From Cellulomonas sp. (GTDB taxonomy: Bacteria > Actinomycetota > Actinomycetes > Actinomycetales > Cellulomonadaceae): a stretch of DNA of 39,048 nt. Positions 1 through 7,906 of this stretch are shown in pieces (the stretch's first letter is position 1; the number at the start of each line of letters is the position of its first letter). The notes beneath the pieces were generated by a model that saw nothing but the letters and a program-made list of their open reading frames with translations, was not told where the DNA came from and did no database searches. The stretch is from positions 6,424 to 45,471 of the forward strand of contig JAPSIR010000003.1 in assembly GCA_031178625.1 (NCBI GenBank). Direction: 5' to 3'. A program made the translations under genes and the position numbers.

Positions 1-2
1 CC

Positions 3-71
3 GCGGCTGCCGCGCCCACCGCGGCAACCCCGTCCGCCCCGTCCCGCACGTCCCACCAGGAGCCCCGATGA
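3..71 (+). CDS. C-terminal tail of upstream gene (partial)
   Basis: The frame entering the window reads an Ala/Pro/Thr/Ser-rich tail ending in SHQEPR and stops at TGA 69-71, which overlaps the ATG of the next gene at 68 (ATGA). A four-base overlap with an ABC-2 permease suggests the missing gene is the partner ATPase, because drug-export ATPases often have a low-complexity tail, but no ATPase motif lies inside the window. The identity is inference from context only. Confidence 0.5.
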   Translation, partial: AAAAPTAATPSAPSRTSHQEPR

Positions 72-868
72 CCGCCGTCGACCTCACCCCGCGTCCCGTC
101 CCGCCGCCGCCCGGCGCGCTCGACGCCGTACGCGACACGCTGGCGCTGGTCGGGCGCAGCGTGCGCCGCTCCACCCGCCAGCTCGACACGCTGCTGCTCG
201 CGGTGCTCCTGCCGGTCGTCCTGCTGCTGATGTTCGTGTACGTCTTCGGCGGCGCGATCAGCACCGGCATGGCGTACGTGGACTTCGTGGTGCCGGCGAT
301 CGTGCTGCTCACCGCCGGGTACGGCGCCGCGACCACGGCGGTCGACGTCGCGAGCGACATGACCAACGGGATCGTCGACCGCTTCCGCAGCATGCCGGTG
401 CCGGCGGGGGCTGTGCTCACCGGGCACGTCGTGGCGAGCCTCGCCCGCAACGCGGTGTCGACCGCGCTCGTCGTCGCCGTCGCGGTGCTCGTCGGGTTCG
501 ACCCGGCCGCGTCCGTCGGTGCCTGGGCCGCTGCGCTCGGCGTGCTCGTCGTCTACGTGCTCGCGCTGACGTGGGTGGCGGTCGCGATCGGGCTCGTCGC
601 GTCCGGCCCGGAGGCGGCGAGCGGCTTCACGTTCGTCATCCTGTTCCTGCCGTACGTGTCCAGCGCGTTCGTGCCGGTCGGCACCATGCCCGGGGTGCTG
701 GCGACCGTCGCCGAGCTCAACCCCGTCACCCCGACCGCGGACGCGCTGCGGGCGCTGCTGCTCGGCGCGCCCGTCGGCTCCGCCGCGCTCGTGGCCGTCG
801 CATGGTGGGTGGTCGTCCTCGTCGTCGCGCGCGTCGCCGCGGGTCTGCTCTTCCGCCGGCACCGCTGA
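68..868 (+). CDS. ABC-2 type transporter permease (DrrB-like)
   Basis: 266-residue integral membrane protein with about six hydrophobic segments. A cytoplasmic Pro-rich start (residues 1-35) is followed by a first membrane segment near 42-62. The central stretch DMTNGIVDRFRSMPV (about 97-111) is the cytoplasmic loop typical of ABC-2 permeases of the DrrB/antibiotic-export type, and ELNPVTPTADALRALLLG near the C-terminus is the usual closing motif of that family. The ATG overlaps the upstream stop and is preceded by AGGAG at 58-62. It should form the membrane half of an efflux pump with an ATPase encoded just upstream, outside the window. The substrate cannot be read from the sequence. Confidence 0.9.
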   Translation: MTAVDLTPRPVPPPPGALDAVRDTLALVGRSVRRSTRQLDTLLLAVLLPVVLLLMFVYVFGGAISTGMAYVDFVVPAIVLLTAGYGAATTAVDVASDMTNGIVDRFRSMPVPAGAVLTGHVVASLARNAVSTALVVAVAVLVGFDPAASVGAWAAALGVLVVYVLALTWVAVAIGLVASGPEAASGFTFVILFLPYVSSAFVPVGTMPGVLATVAELNPVTPTADALRALLLGAPVGSAALVAVAWWVVVLVVARVAAGLLFRRHR

Positions 869-884
869 CCGCCGGCACCGCCGA
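853..884 (+). repeat. 16-bp tandem repeat spanning a stop codon
   Basis: Two adjacent 16-base units (853-868 and 869-884) differ at one position, and the first contains the TGA of the permease gene. A small hairpin, GCACCG/CGGTGC (875-880/886-891), lies in the second unit. The same arrangement recurs after the genes ending at 2512 and 38990. Confidence 0.75.
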
Positions 885-1024
885 CCGGTGCGGCGGGTGA
901 ACATCGCCCGAACGGGACGATCCGGACGCCCCGGGGGTCGCGCGGGGGCGGTGGCGCGAGGTGTGATGCGGGAGGGACGTGTCGCCGGTCGGTCGGCCGG
1001 GCGCGTCCCGGGGCGGAGGGCTCC

Positions 1025-2512
1025 ATGTCGCAGGTGGGGGGACGTGCCCGGCGCGGACCGCGGCGGGCGGCCGCGGTGCACGTGGTCGTGGCGCTGCTGG
1101 CGCTCGGCGCCGTGGTGGGGGACGGCGGCAGGGCCGACGCGGCGCAACCGGCCGGTCCGGCGGCGGTCGCTCGCGCGGCGGTCGTGGACTGCGGGGCTGC
1201 CCCGATGGTGGCGCTCCGCCCCGCCGAGGGCCCGGCTGCCGGCGGCACCCGCGTGCTGCTGACGGGTCCGCGGGTGGGCACCGCCACCGCGGTGCGCTTC
1301 GACGGCGTGCGCGCCACGGGTCTGCGACGGATGGGTCCGGGGGCGCTGTCGGTCGTCTCGCCGGCGCGCGAACCGGGGTCCGTCGACGTGACCGTGGCGC
1401 TCCCCGGCCGGGACCCGGCGCCGGCCACGTACACCTACGTCGGCGACGGTCCGGGTGTCGTCGTCGACGTCATCGCACCCGACACCCTCCCGACGTCCGG
1501 CGGCCCGGTCGCCGTCGACGGCGCGGGCCTCCGCGGCGTGCTCGACGTGACGGTCGGCGGGCTGCCGGTGTCCGACCTGGTCGTCACCGATGCCCGCGTG
1601 TCGTTCACGGCCCCGGCGGTCGAGGGGGAGGGCGGCGCTCCCGTCGTCCTCGTCCTCGCCGACGGTGAGCTGGACGCGGGCGTGCTCGTGTACGTCGCGC
1701 CGCGCGTCGACGCGCTGACGCCGGCGGCGGGCGGCACGGCCGGCGGCGACGTCGTCACGATCACCGGCTCCGGCCTCGCCACGGCGACGGGCGTCGACGT
1801 CGGCGGGACGGTCGTCGCGGTCGACCGCACGAACCCGGACGGCACGACGGTGGAGCTGCGCACACCCGCGCACGCGCCGGGCGTCGTCGACGTCACCGTC
1901 CTGCTCGACGGGTCCGACGCGACCCTCGCCGGCGCCTACACGTACGACGACGACGGCGGCGGCGGCGGCGACGGGGACGGCGTCGTCACCGCGGTCACCC
2001 CCGCGCTGGGCCCGGCCGCGGGCGGCACCTACGTGACGCTGACGGGCACGGGCCTGGCCGACGTGACCGACGTGACCTTCGGCGGCACGTCCGCGGTGGT
2101 GCTCGACGTGGCCGCGGACGGTTCCTCGGTCGTGGTGGAGGCGCCGCTCGGCATGCCCGGCACGGTCGACCTCGTCGTGGTCCTGCCCGGCCCCGACGTC
2201 GTGCTGCCGGACGCCTACACGTACGTCCCGGACGGCACGGGCACCGCGGTCACGGGCCTCGCGCCCGCCACGCTGCCGACCTCCGGCGGCACGATCACCG
2301 TCACGGGCAGCGGGTTGCACGGCGCGACGGGCGTCACCGTGGGCGGCGTCGCGGCCACCGACGTGCGCGTCGCCGCCGACGGCACGTCGGTCACCGCCAC
2401 CGTCGCCCCCGTCGCCGGACCGGGGCGCGCGCGCGTCACCGTCTGGTTCCCCGCCGGCACCATCCCCGCCGGCGAGGTCGAGCTCGTCGCGGGCGGCGGC
2501 ACCGACGGGTGA
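1025..2512 (+). CDS. Secreted IPT/TIG repeat protein
   Basis: 495 residues. An Arg-rich N-region and hydrophobic core (about 13-40, ending GRADAA) form a signal peptide. The rest is five tandem immunoglobulin-like IPT/TIG domains, roughly 60-138, 143-225, 229-308, 322-400 and 404-485. Each opens with a 'P..GP.AGGT.V.LTG.GL' type strand and most close with a Tyr-x-Tyr (YTYV, YTYD) strand. A Gly/Asp linker (DDDGGGGGDGDG, about 310-321) separates repeats three and four. There is no LPXTG motif, membrane anchor or catalytic module. ATG 1025 has GGAGGG about six bases upstream. The protein is probably an exported adhesive or scaffolding protein at the cell surface; no partner can be named. It converges on the beta-helix gene pair. 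Confidence 0.85.
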   Translation: MSQVGGRARRGPRRAAAVHVVVALLALGAVVGDGGRADAAQPAGPAAVARAAVVDCGAAPMVALRPAEGPAAGGTRVLLTGPRVGTATAVRFDGVRATGLRRMGPGALSVVSPAREPGSVDVTVALPGRDPAPATYTYVGDGPGVVVDVIAPDTLPTSGGPVAVDGAGLRGVLDVTVGGLPVSDLVVTDARVSFTAPAVEGEGGAPVVLVLADGELDAGVLVYVAPRVDALTPAAGGTAGGDVVTITGSGLATATGVDVGGTVVAVDRTNPDGTTVELRTPAHAPGVVDVTVLLDGSDATLAGAYTYDDDGGGGGDGDGVVTAVTPALGPAAGGTYVTLTGTGLADVTDVTFGGTSAVVLDVAADGSSVVVEAPLGMPGTVDLVVVLPGPDVVLPDAYTYVPDGTGTAVTGLAPATLPTSGGTITVTGSGLHGATGVTVGGVAATDVRVAADGTSVTATVAPVAGPGRARVTVWFPAGTIPAGEVELVAGGGTDG

Positions 2513-2531
2513 CGGCGGCACCGACGGGTGA
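2494..2531 (+). repeat. 19-bp perfect tandem repeat spanning a stop codon
   Basis: Two identical 19-base units (2494-2512 and 2513-2531) lie head to tail. Each ends in TGA, and the first TGA is the stop of the TIG-repeat gene. The second copy would provide another in-register stop. A slippage duplication is the simplest origin. Confidence 0.85.
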
Positions 2532-2600
2532 CCTGACCGGCCGCACGCCGCCGGGTCGGCGCCGGACGAGGTCACCGGCCCGGTCGTCGCCGGCCGGGGG

Positions 2601-3521
2601 TCACGCGCACTGGCCCGTGCGCGCACCACCTACCGTCGTCGTCGCCGGGTCGACCAGCACGGGGACGGCGTTGCCGGCGCAGGCCAGGTCCCCCACCACG
2701 TCCGCGTGCTCGACCTCCACGCGGCCCACGTTGCGCTCGAGCGTGAGCGAGCCGTACCGGCTCTGCCGCTGCTGCCCGTCGTCGATCCAGTACCAGGGAC
2801 CGTCGGACCGGCGCAGGCCGCCGAGGACCACCCGCCCGTACGCGTCGCGCACGGTGACGGCGCCGCCCACGGCGGTCTCGGCCAGCACCACACCCGTCGG
2901 CGACGACGACGTGAGCGGCCCGTCGACGACCGTCTCTGCGAGGGTCACCGCGCCGCCGCGCGTCGTGACGGCGCCGCGCACGTGCGCCTCCCGCAGCTGC
3001 AGCCCGCCGTCCTCGTCCCGCGGGTCCGCGCCCGGCAGGTAGCCCGGACCCCGGTCCCACAGCCCTAGGCGCACGTCGATGCTCCCGACGTCCGCCGACG
3101 ACCAGAGCGTCCCCGTCGTCCCGCGCACGCGCCCGGCCACCCGGCCGCTGAGAAGCACCTCGTTGGCGCGCACGAGCAGCACGTCGCCGCCGACCGTGAC
3201 GTCGGTGAGCTCCACGATCGCGTCGCGCACGACCACGTCGCCGTCGACGCGCACGTCCGACAGCTCGGGCCAGTCACCGCCGAACTCCGGTGGCGGCGCC
3301 GTCACGTGCACGTCGCCCTGCACGTGCACGCCCGACAGGCCGCACCCGTCGAGCAGGACGTCGCCCGGGTAGGTCGTGCGGGTGCGGAACTCCTCCCACG
3401 TCTCGGCCGTGCAGACGAACACGCCGGGGTCGGACGCGGCGGCGGGTACCACCGCGACCCCTCCCAGCACCGCCGCCGCGGTCCCCAGCACCCCGACCAC
3501 CCGTCGTCCGTGCATGCTCAC
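2601..3521 (-). CDS. Secreted beta-helix-like protein, four-cysteine type (copy B)
   Basis: 306 residues from GTG 3521 (GAGGGG five bases upstream; ATG 3515 is an alternative). A signal peptide covers about 1-29 (hydrophobic, ending VVPAAAS). The mature protein is built of short beta repeats of the form V.GDV.V or VGGDVLLV, like bactofilin and other polymer-forming parallel beta-helices. Cys37 and Cys60 flank the N-terminal cap; another pair 24 residues apart closes the C-terminus, which ends TVGGARTGQCA. The gene 40 bp upstream encodes a paralogue with the same plan, so the two are probably co-transcribed. I do not recognise a named family. A disulfide-capped extracellular beta-solenoid is inferred; no catalytic motif is seen. 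Confidence 0.8.
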   Translation of the reverse strand: MSMHGRRVVGVLGTAAAVLGGVAVVPAAASDPGVFVCTAETWEEFRTRTTYPGDVLLDGCGLSGVHVQGDVHVTAPPPEFGGDWPELSDVRVDGDVVVRDAIVELTDVTVGGDVLLVRANEVLLSGRVAGRVRGTTGTLWSSADVGSIDVRLGLWDRGPGYLPGADPRDEDGGLQLREAHVRGAVTTRGGAVTLAETVVDGPLTSSSPTGVVLAETAVGGAVTVRDAYGRVVLGGLRRSDGPWYWIDDGQQRQSRYGSLTLERNVGRVEVEHADVVGDLACAGNAVPVLVDPATTTVGGARTGQCA

Positions 3522-3561
3522 GTCGCCCCCTCGCGTCGTCGTGTCGGCCCGTCTCGTGGTG

Positions 3562-4440
3562 TCAGCCCGCGCACCGGCCGGTGCGGGCGCCGCCGACGGT
3601 CACGTCGGTCAGCCGCGGCGTCACGGCGCCGCCCGTGCAGCCGACGTCGCCGGCCACGTCCGTCGCGCCGACGACCACGCGCGACGCGTTGTCGTGCAGG
3701 AGCAGGTCGCCGCCGACCGTCGTCCGCCGCGCCGGCGGCCCCTCGACCCAGCCGCCGCCGGTCCAGCGCAGGTGCCCGACGTCGACGCGCTGGTGCCCGC
3801 GCCGGACCGTGAGGTCCGCCGCGACGTCGGCCTCGGAGACGACCGACGACCACACCCACGACAGCGTGAGCCCGCGCCGCAGCGTCACGTCGGCGACGTG
3901 CGTCGCGCCGCCGTGCACGTTGACCCAGCCGCCGACGTCCGCCCGCCACAGGGTCAGGCCGCGCGTGCGCACGGCCTGCGGGACCGCGACGTTGATCGCG
4001 CCGCGCACGGTGCCGCTGATGAGCGCGCGGTCCGTCTTGCCGCGGACGCTGCGACCGACCTCGCCGACGACCCGCACGTCGGCGGCACGGTCGAGCTGCA
4101 CGCCGCCGGCGACGACCACGTCGTCGAGGTCCGCCTCCGCCCCGGCACCCACGACGACGTCGCCGTCCACCTGCGTCGCCGTCACCCGGGCGACGGCACC
4201 GTCCGCCACGAGCACGTCACCGAGCACGTGCGCCTCGAGCAGCCAGCAGCCGTCACCCTCGACGACGACGTCGCCGGGCACGGTGACGCCGTCGAGCCAG
4301 TCGTCCGGCCCGCACGTCCACGCCGTGGGCGGCGCCGCGGCCGCGGCCGGTGCGACCGCCCCCGGTGCGACCGTCCCCACGGCGGTCGCCGCCGCCACGG
4401 CCGCCAGCAGCGCGGTCCTCGTCGTCCTGCTCCGTCGCAT
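3562..4440 (-). CDS. Secreted beta-helix-like protein, four-cysteine type (copy A)
   Basis: 292 residues from ATG 4440, preceded by a G-rich Shine-Dalgarno. The open frame extends to 4554, but the upstream part encodes Arg-rich sequence unlike a signal peptide, whereas MRRSRTTRTALLAAVAAATA is a normal one. The mature part starts near residue 36. Short valine-rich strands recur (PGDVVVEG, LGDVLVAD, DGDVVVGAG, GGDLLLHD), as in right-handed beta-helices. Cys43 and Cys65 lie at the N-terminus and a second pair 22 residues apart at the C-terminus, ending TVGGARTGRCAG. That ending is nearly identical to the downstream paralogue, so this is a tandem duplication. Function unknown; a secreted structural or adhesive protein is the cautious reading. 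Confidence 0.8.
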   Translation of the reverse strand: MRRSRTTRTALLAAVAAATAVGTVAPGAVAPAAAAAPPTAWTCGPDDWLDGVTVPGDVVVEGDGCWLLEAHVLGDVLVADGAVARVTATQVDGDVVVGAGAEADLDDVVVAGGVQLDRAADVRVVGEVGRSVRGKTDRALISGTVRGAINVAVPQAVRTRGLTLWRADVGGWVNVHGGATHVADVTLRRGLTLSWVWSSVVSEADVAADLTVRRGHQRVDVGHLRWTGGGWVEGPPARRTTVGGDLLLHDNASRVVVGATDVAGDVGCTGGAVTPRLTDVTVGGARTGRCAG

Positions 4441-4605
4441 GGCCGCCCCCCGCGTCGACGTCGTGCCGCCATCGTGGCCGCGGGACCGGGCGGAACGCCA
4501 CGAAACGGGCAGGACTTCACCCGGCGGCGTGCGCCCGCGTCGCCTGCTGGACACGCGTCCGTCCCGCGTTCACCGGGCCGCCACGCCGCCGTGGGCGCCG
4601 GGGCC

Positions 4606-4611
4606 TACGCT
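4606..4611 (+). promoter_or_regulatory. -10 box of a leaderless promoter for the MFS gene
   Basis: TACGCT ends seven bases before the ATG at 4618, and there is no Shine-Dalgarno sequence between. This fits transcription starting at the start codon. No good -35 box is visible. Confidence 0.55.
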
Positions 4612-4617
4612 CCCGCC

Positions 4618-6018
4618 ATGGCGCACCCCACCGCTGAGGTCCCCGCCGGCGCACCCGTCGCCGAGCCACCCGTCGTCCGCCGGCAGGTGGCCGCGTGGGC
4701 CGCCTGGGACTGGGGGTCGGCGGCGTTCAACGCGGTGGTCACGACCTTCGTCTTCACCGTCTACCTGACGGGCTCGACGTTCGTGGAGCCGGGCGCGGAC
4801 GAGGCGGCCGCGACGGCCCTGCACAGCCAGTGGCTCGGCTGGGGCCTCGCCGCCGCGGGCGTCCTCGTCGCGCTCACCGCGCCCGCGCTCGGGACCCTCG
4901 CCGACGCGGGCGGGCGGCGGCGACCGCTGCTGGGCGCCATGTCGGCGGTCGTCGGGCTCAGCATCCTCGCGCTGTGGTTCGTGCAGCCCGCCGAGGGCGG
5001 CATGGACGACGCGGTGCGCCTCGGCGTGACGCTGCTGGCCGTCGGCACCATCGCCGCCGAGATCGCGTCCGTCGCGTACAACGCGCTGCTGCTGCAGATC
5101 AGCGGCCCGCGGACCATCGGCCGCATCAGCGGCATCGGGTGGGGCGCCGGGTACGTCGGCGGCATCGTGCTGCTGCTCGTCCTCTACTTCGGCTTCATCC
5201 AGCCGGACGTCGGCCTGTTCGGCGTGACGTCGGAGGGCGGCCTCGACGTGCGGGTGTCGATGCTGCTCGCGGGGGCGTGGTTCCTCGTGTTCGCCGTGCC
5301 CGTGCTCGTCGCGGTGCCGGACCACCGGCGGCCGGGTGCGCCGGCCCGCGTGAGCGTCCTCGGCGCGTACGCGACGGTCGGCCGGCACGTCGCCGAGCTG
5401 TGGCGCCACCGGCGCTCGACGCTGCGGTTCCTCGTCGCGAGCGCGGTGTTCCGCGACGGGCTCGCGGGCGTGTTCACGTTCGGCGGCGTGCTGGCGGCCG
5501 GCACGTTCGGCTTCTCGCCCGCCGACGTCATCGTGTTCGCGATCGCCGCGAACGTCGTCGCGGGCGCCGCGACCATCGCCGCCGGCTGGCTCGACGACCG
5601 GTACGGGCCGCGGCGGGTCGTGACCTGGTCCCTCGTGGTGCTCGTCATCGCCGGGACCGCCGTCTTCCTGCTGCACGACGTGGGCGCGTCGGCGTTCTGG
5701 GCGGGCGGGCTCGTGCTGTCCGCGTGCGTCGGGCCGGCGCAGTCGGCGTCGCGCGCGCTGCTCGCCCGGCTCGCCGAGCCGGGCCGCGAGACGGAGGTGT
5801 TCGGCCTGTACGCGACGACCGGGCGCGTGGCGACGTTCCTCGCGCCGGCGGCGTTCTCGACCGCGATCGTGCTCGGCGGCGGCGGGCAGCACTGGGGGAT
5901 CCTCGGCATCGTCGCGGTGCTCCTGCTCGGTCTCCTGCTGTTCGTGCCGGTGCGGTTCCCGCGCGGGCTCGGCGTCGACGGGCGTCGCGACGTCACCACG
6001 GCGGGCACGGCCGCGTGA
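4618..6018 (+). CDS. MFS transporter, UMF1/Atg22-like
   Basis: 466 residues with about 12 hydrophobic segments. The N-terminal AAWAAWDWGSAAFNAVVTTF is the hallmark opening of the UMF1 (Atg22-like) branch of the major facilitator superfamily. RISGIGWGAGYVGGI, a small-residue membrane segment, and a WLDDRYGPRR cytoplasmic loop in the second half follow the family pattern. The substrate of bacterial members is not established; the yeast relative exports amino acids from the vacuole. The open frame continues far upstream, but conserved sequence begins only here, and a -10 box at 4606 supports a leaderless start. The stop overlaps the GTG of the hydrolase gene, so the two are translationally coupled. 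Confidence 0.9.
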   Translation: MAHPTAEVPAGAPVAEPPVVRRQVAAWAAWDWGSAAFNAVVTTFVFTVYLTGSTFVEPGADEAAATALHSQWLGWGLAAAGVLVALTAPALGTLADAGGRRRPLLGAMSAVVGLSILALWFVQPAEGGMDDAVRLGVTLLAVGTIAAEIASVAYNALLLQISGPRTIGRISGIGWGAGYVGGIVLLLVLYFGFIQPDVGLFGVTSEGGLDVRVSMLLAGAWFLVFAVPVLVAVPDHRRPGAPARVSVLGAYATVGRHVAELWRHRRSTLRFLVASAVFRDGLAGVFTFGGVLAAGTFGFSPADVIVFAIAANVVAGAATIAAGWLDDRYGPRRVVTWSLVVLVIAGTAVFLLHDVGASAFWAGGLVLSACVGPAQSASRALLARLAEPGRETEVFGLYATTGRVATFLAPAAFSTAIVLGGGGQHWGILGIVAVLLLGLLLFVPVRFPRGLGVDGRRDVTTAGTAA

Positions 6019-7055
6019 CGGGCGCCGTCCCCGGGGCGCGGGTGGGTCCGGCTGACGTCCCGGTCCCGGGGAGATGGGTCCCGGACCCGCTGCTCGACGG
6101 GCACGAGACCCGGACCCTGCCCGCGTGGCGGCCGGCGGCCGGCGGGCCGGCGTGGCGCGCCGTCGCCGTCGGCGGCGCGGCCCCGGTGCTCACGCTCGTG
6201 CGGCCGCTCGACCAGCCCGCCGACCCCCTCGGCGTGGTCGTGCACCTGCACGGCTACAACGACTACTACTTCGAGACCCACCTGGCCGAGGCCGTGCGCG
6301 CGGCCGGCTGGGCGTTCCTGGCCGTCGACGCCCGCCGCGCCGGTCGGTCCCTGCGCCCCGGCGACGTGCCGCACTACCAGGGCGACCTCCGCGAGCAGGC
6401 GTCGGACCTCGGCCGCGCCGTCGCCGCGGCACGGTCGGCGTGGCCCGGGGTGCCCGTGGCGGTGCACGCGCACTCGACCGGCGGGCTCGTCGCGGCGCTG
6501 TGGGCGCACGCGCACCGCGTGCGGGGCGGCGCGGACGCCGTCGTGCTGAACAGCCCGTTCCTCGCCGTCGAACGCTCCTGGGTGACGCCGCTGCAGGACC
6601 AGGCCCTGCGTCCGCTCGCGCGGACGTCGCCCCTGCGGGTGGTCTCGTCGGGGCCGTCGCACTACGCGGGCCGGATGCGCGAGCGCTGGCAGTTCGACAC
6701 CGACCTCAAGCGCCCCGACGGCGTACCCGTGCGCGCCGGCTGGCTCGCCGCGGTGCGCGCGGGGCAGCGACGGGTTGCCGCGGGGCTCGAGATCGCGGTA
6801 CCGGTGCTGGTCGCGCGGTCGGCACGGTCCGGTGCGGACGTCGCGGCCGGCGACCACCCGGACACGGTCGACACGGTGCTCGACGTCGCCACGATCGCGG
6901 CCCTCGGCCCGGGGCTCGGCCCGGACGTGCGCGCGCTGGTGGTCGACGGTGGTGCGCACGACCTCGCGCTGTCCCACGACGCGCCGCGCGCGGCGTACCT
7001 CGCCGGGGTGACGCACTTCCTCGGTGACGTGGTCCGGGAGCGACGGCACGGATGA
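6015..7055 (+). CDS. Alpha/beta hydrolase (serine hydrolase, lysophospholipase-like)
   Basis: 346 residues starting at GTG 6015, which overlaps the MFS stop as GTGA. The fold shows as VVVHLHGYNDYYFE (oxyanion strand and loop, about 74-87), the nucleophile elbow HSTGG with Ser154, and a C-terminal GGAHDLALS with probable catalytic His315. The closest general resemblance is to monoacylglycerol lipase/lysophospholipase-type hydrolases (Hydrolase_4), so an ester substrate is likely but its nature is unknown. No signal peptide, so cytoplasmic. Coupling to the transporter suggests a shared substrate or product, which is inference. Confidence 0.85.
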   Translation: MTGAVPGARVGPADVPVPGRWVPDPLLDGHETRTLPAWRPAAGGPAWRAVAVGGAAPVLTLVRPLDQPADPLGVVVHLHGYNDYYFETHLAEAVRAAGWAFLAVDARRAGRSLRPGDVPHYQGDLREQASDLGRAVAAARSAWPGVPVAVHAHSTGGLVAALWAHAHRVRGGADAVVLNSPFLAVERSWVTPLQDQALRPLARTSPLRVVSSGPSHYAGRMRERWQFDTDLKRPDGVPVRAGWLAAVRAGQRRVAAGLEIAVPVLVARSARSGADVAAGDHPDTVDTVLDVATIAALGPGLGPDVRALVVDGGAHDLALSHDAPRAAYLAGVTHFLGDVVRERRHG

Positions 7056-7113
7056 CCGGGCGCCGCGGCGTGGTTGTGCCGGGCGTGAGCCGCCGACCGA
7101 CCGAGGAGCCCCG

Positions 7114-7542
7114 ATGAGCACCGACCGCAGCCCTCTCACCGCCGAGGACGCCGACCTCCTGCGCCGACCGCTGCACGCGTTCTTCACGCCCGCGTCCGGC
7201 CCCGTGCCGCCGCAGCCGCGGCCGGTGTGGTTCGAGCTCACGGACGACGGCGCGCTCCAGCTCTTCACCGGTCCCCAGAGCCTCAAGGTCCGGCACCTGC
7301 GCGACGACCCGCGCGCGTCGATGGTCGTCGCCGCGCCCGTGGGGGAGCGGGAGCACTGGGTGGCCGTGTCGGGCCCGGTCGCGGTCGAGGCCGACGGCGC
7401 CCACGAGCTCGCCGCGCGCCTCGCCGCCCGCTACTGGGACCTCGACGACCCGGCCCGGGCGCGCGACCTCGAGGGGCTGCTCGCGGAGGACTACGTGCGG
7501 CTGGTGCTGCGCCCGCAGACGGTCCGCCGCACGATCTTCTGA
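7114..7542 (+). CDS. Pyridoxamine 5'-phosphate oxidase-fold flavoprotein
   Basis: 142 residues from ATG 7114 with GAGG upstream. The split-barrel pattern is visible: an N-terminal helix, the strand PVWFELTDDGALQLFTG, then SLKVRHLRDDPRASMVVAAP, the signature of PPOX-class FMN- or F420-binding proteins. WVAVSGPVAVEADG and a C-terminal YVRLVLRPQTVRRTIF complete it. Members reduce small molecules with FMN or F420 or bind haem; which applies here cannot be told. It stands 58 bp after the hydrolase gene on the same strand and could be read from the same transcript. Confidence 0.85.
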   Translation: MSTDRSPLTAEDADLLRRPLHAFFTPASGPVPPQPRPVWFELTDDGALQLFTGPQSLKVRHLRDDPRASMVVAAPVGEREHWVAVSGPVAVEADGAHELAARLAARYWDLDDPARARDLEGLLAEDYVRLVLRPQTVRRTIF

Positions 7543-7590
7543 GCCCCGACGCCGGCGCGCCGGCGGTCGGCGCCGATCGTGGCCGGGGCA

Positions 7591-7608
7591 CGGGCGGCGT
7601 ACCGCCCG
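7591..7608 (+). terminator. Hairpin after the PPOX gene, possible terminator
   Basis: CGGGCGG and CCGCCCG pair perfectly around a four-base loop, 49 bases after the stop at 7542. No T-run follows, which is common for terminators in very GC-rich actinobacteria but leaves the call uncertain. Confidence 0.4.
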
Positions 7609-7650
7609 GACGTCGTGCGTCGCGTGACCGCCGTGACGGGGCCACCCGAA

Positions 7651-7676
7651 CGGACCAGCCGGTTGCCGGTGGTCCG
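7651..7676 (+). terminator. Second hairpin in the same gap
   Basis: 7651-7662 pairs with 7666-7676 (11 pairs with a single bulged G) around a three-base TTG loop. It could be a second terminator stem or part of a leader RNA for the chemoreceptor gene. Confidence 0.35.
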
Positions 7677-7906
7677 TCCGGTGCGCCCGATCCTGCCGCT
7701 CGCCCAGGCGGATGATCGTCGAGCCCGGTCCCGGCTCGGCGTGCGCGGCACGGTCGCGGACCCCAAGGTGACGGGACACCGCCCACCCGCGGTGCGTCCG
7801 GGGACGTCGATGACGAACGTGCCGTCTCCGCAGGTGTCACACGCCCGTGCTCCTGACCGGTGCGGCCCGACCGGCCGCCGCCGCCGCCCAGCCCTGAAGG
7901 ACCAGC

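Larger units (their letters stand above)
7543..7906. other. 364-bp intergenic region with two hairpins
   Basis: No convincing gene. It holds the two hairpins listed separately (7591-7608 and 7651-7676) and then about 200 bases in which I see no riboswitch or recognisable promoter. AAGGA at 7897-7901 is the Shine-Dalgarno of the chemoreceptor gene. Confidence 0.6.

Noticed and set aside
7543-7906. A riboswitch before the chemoreceptor gene, for instance cyclic di-GMP
   Set aside because: The two hairpins are simple stems and I cannot find the conserved core of a known riboswitch class.
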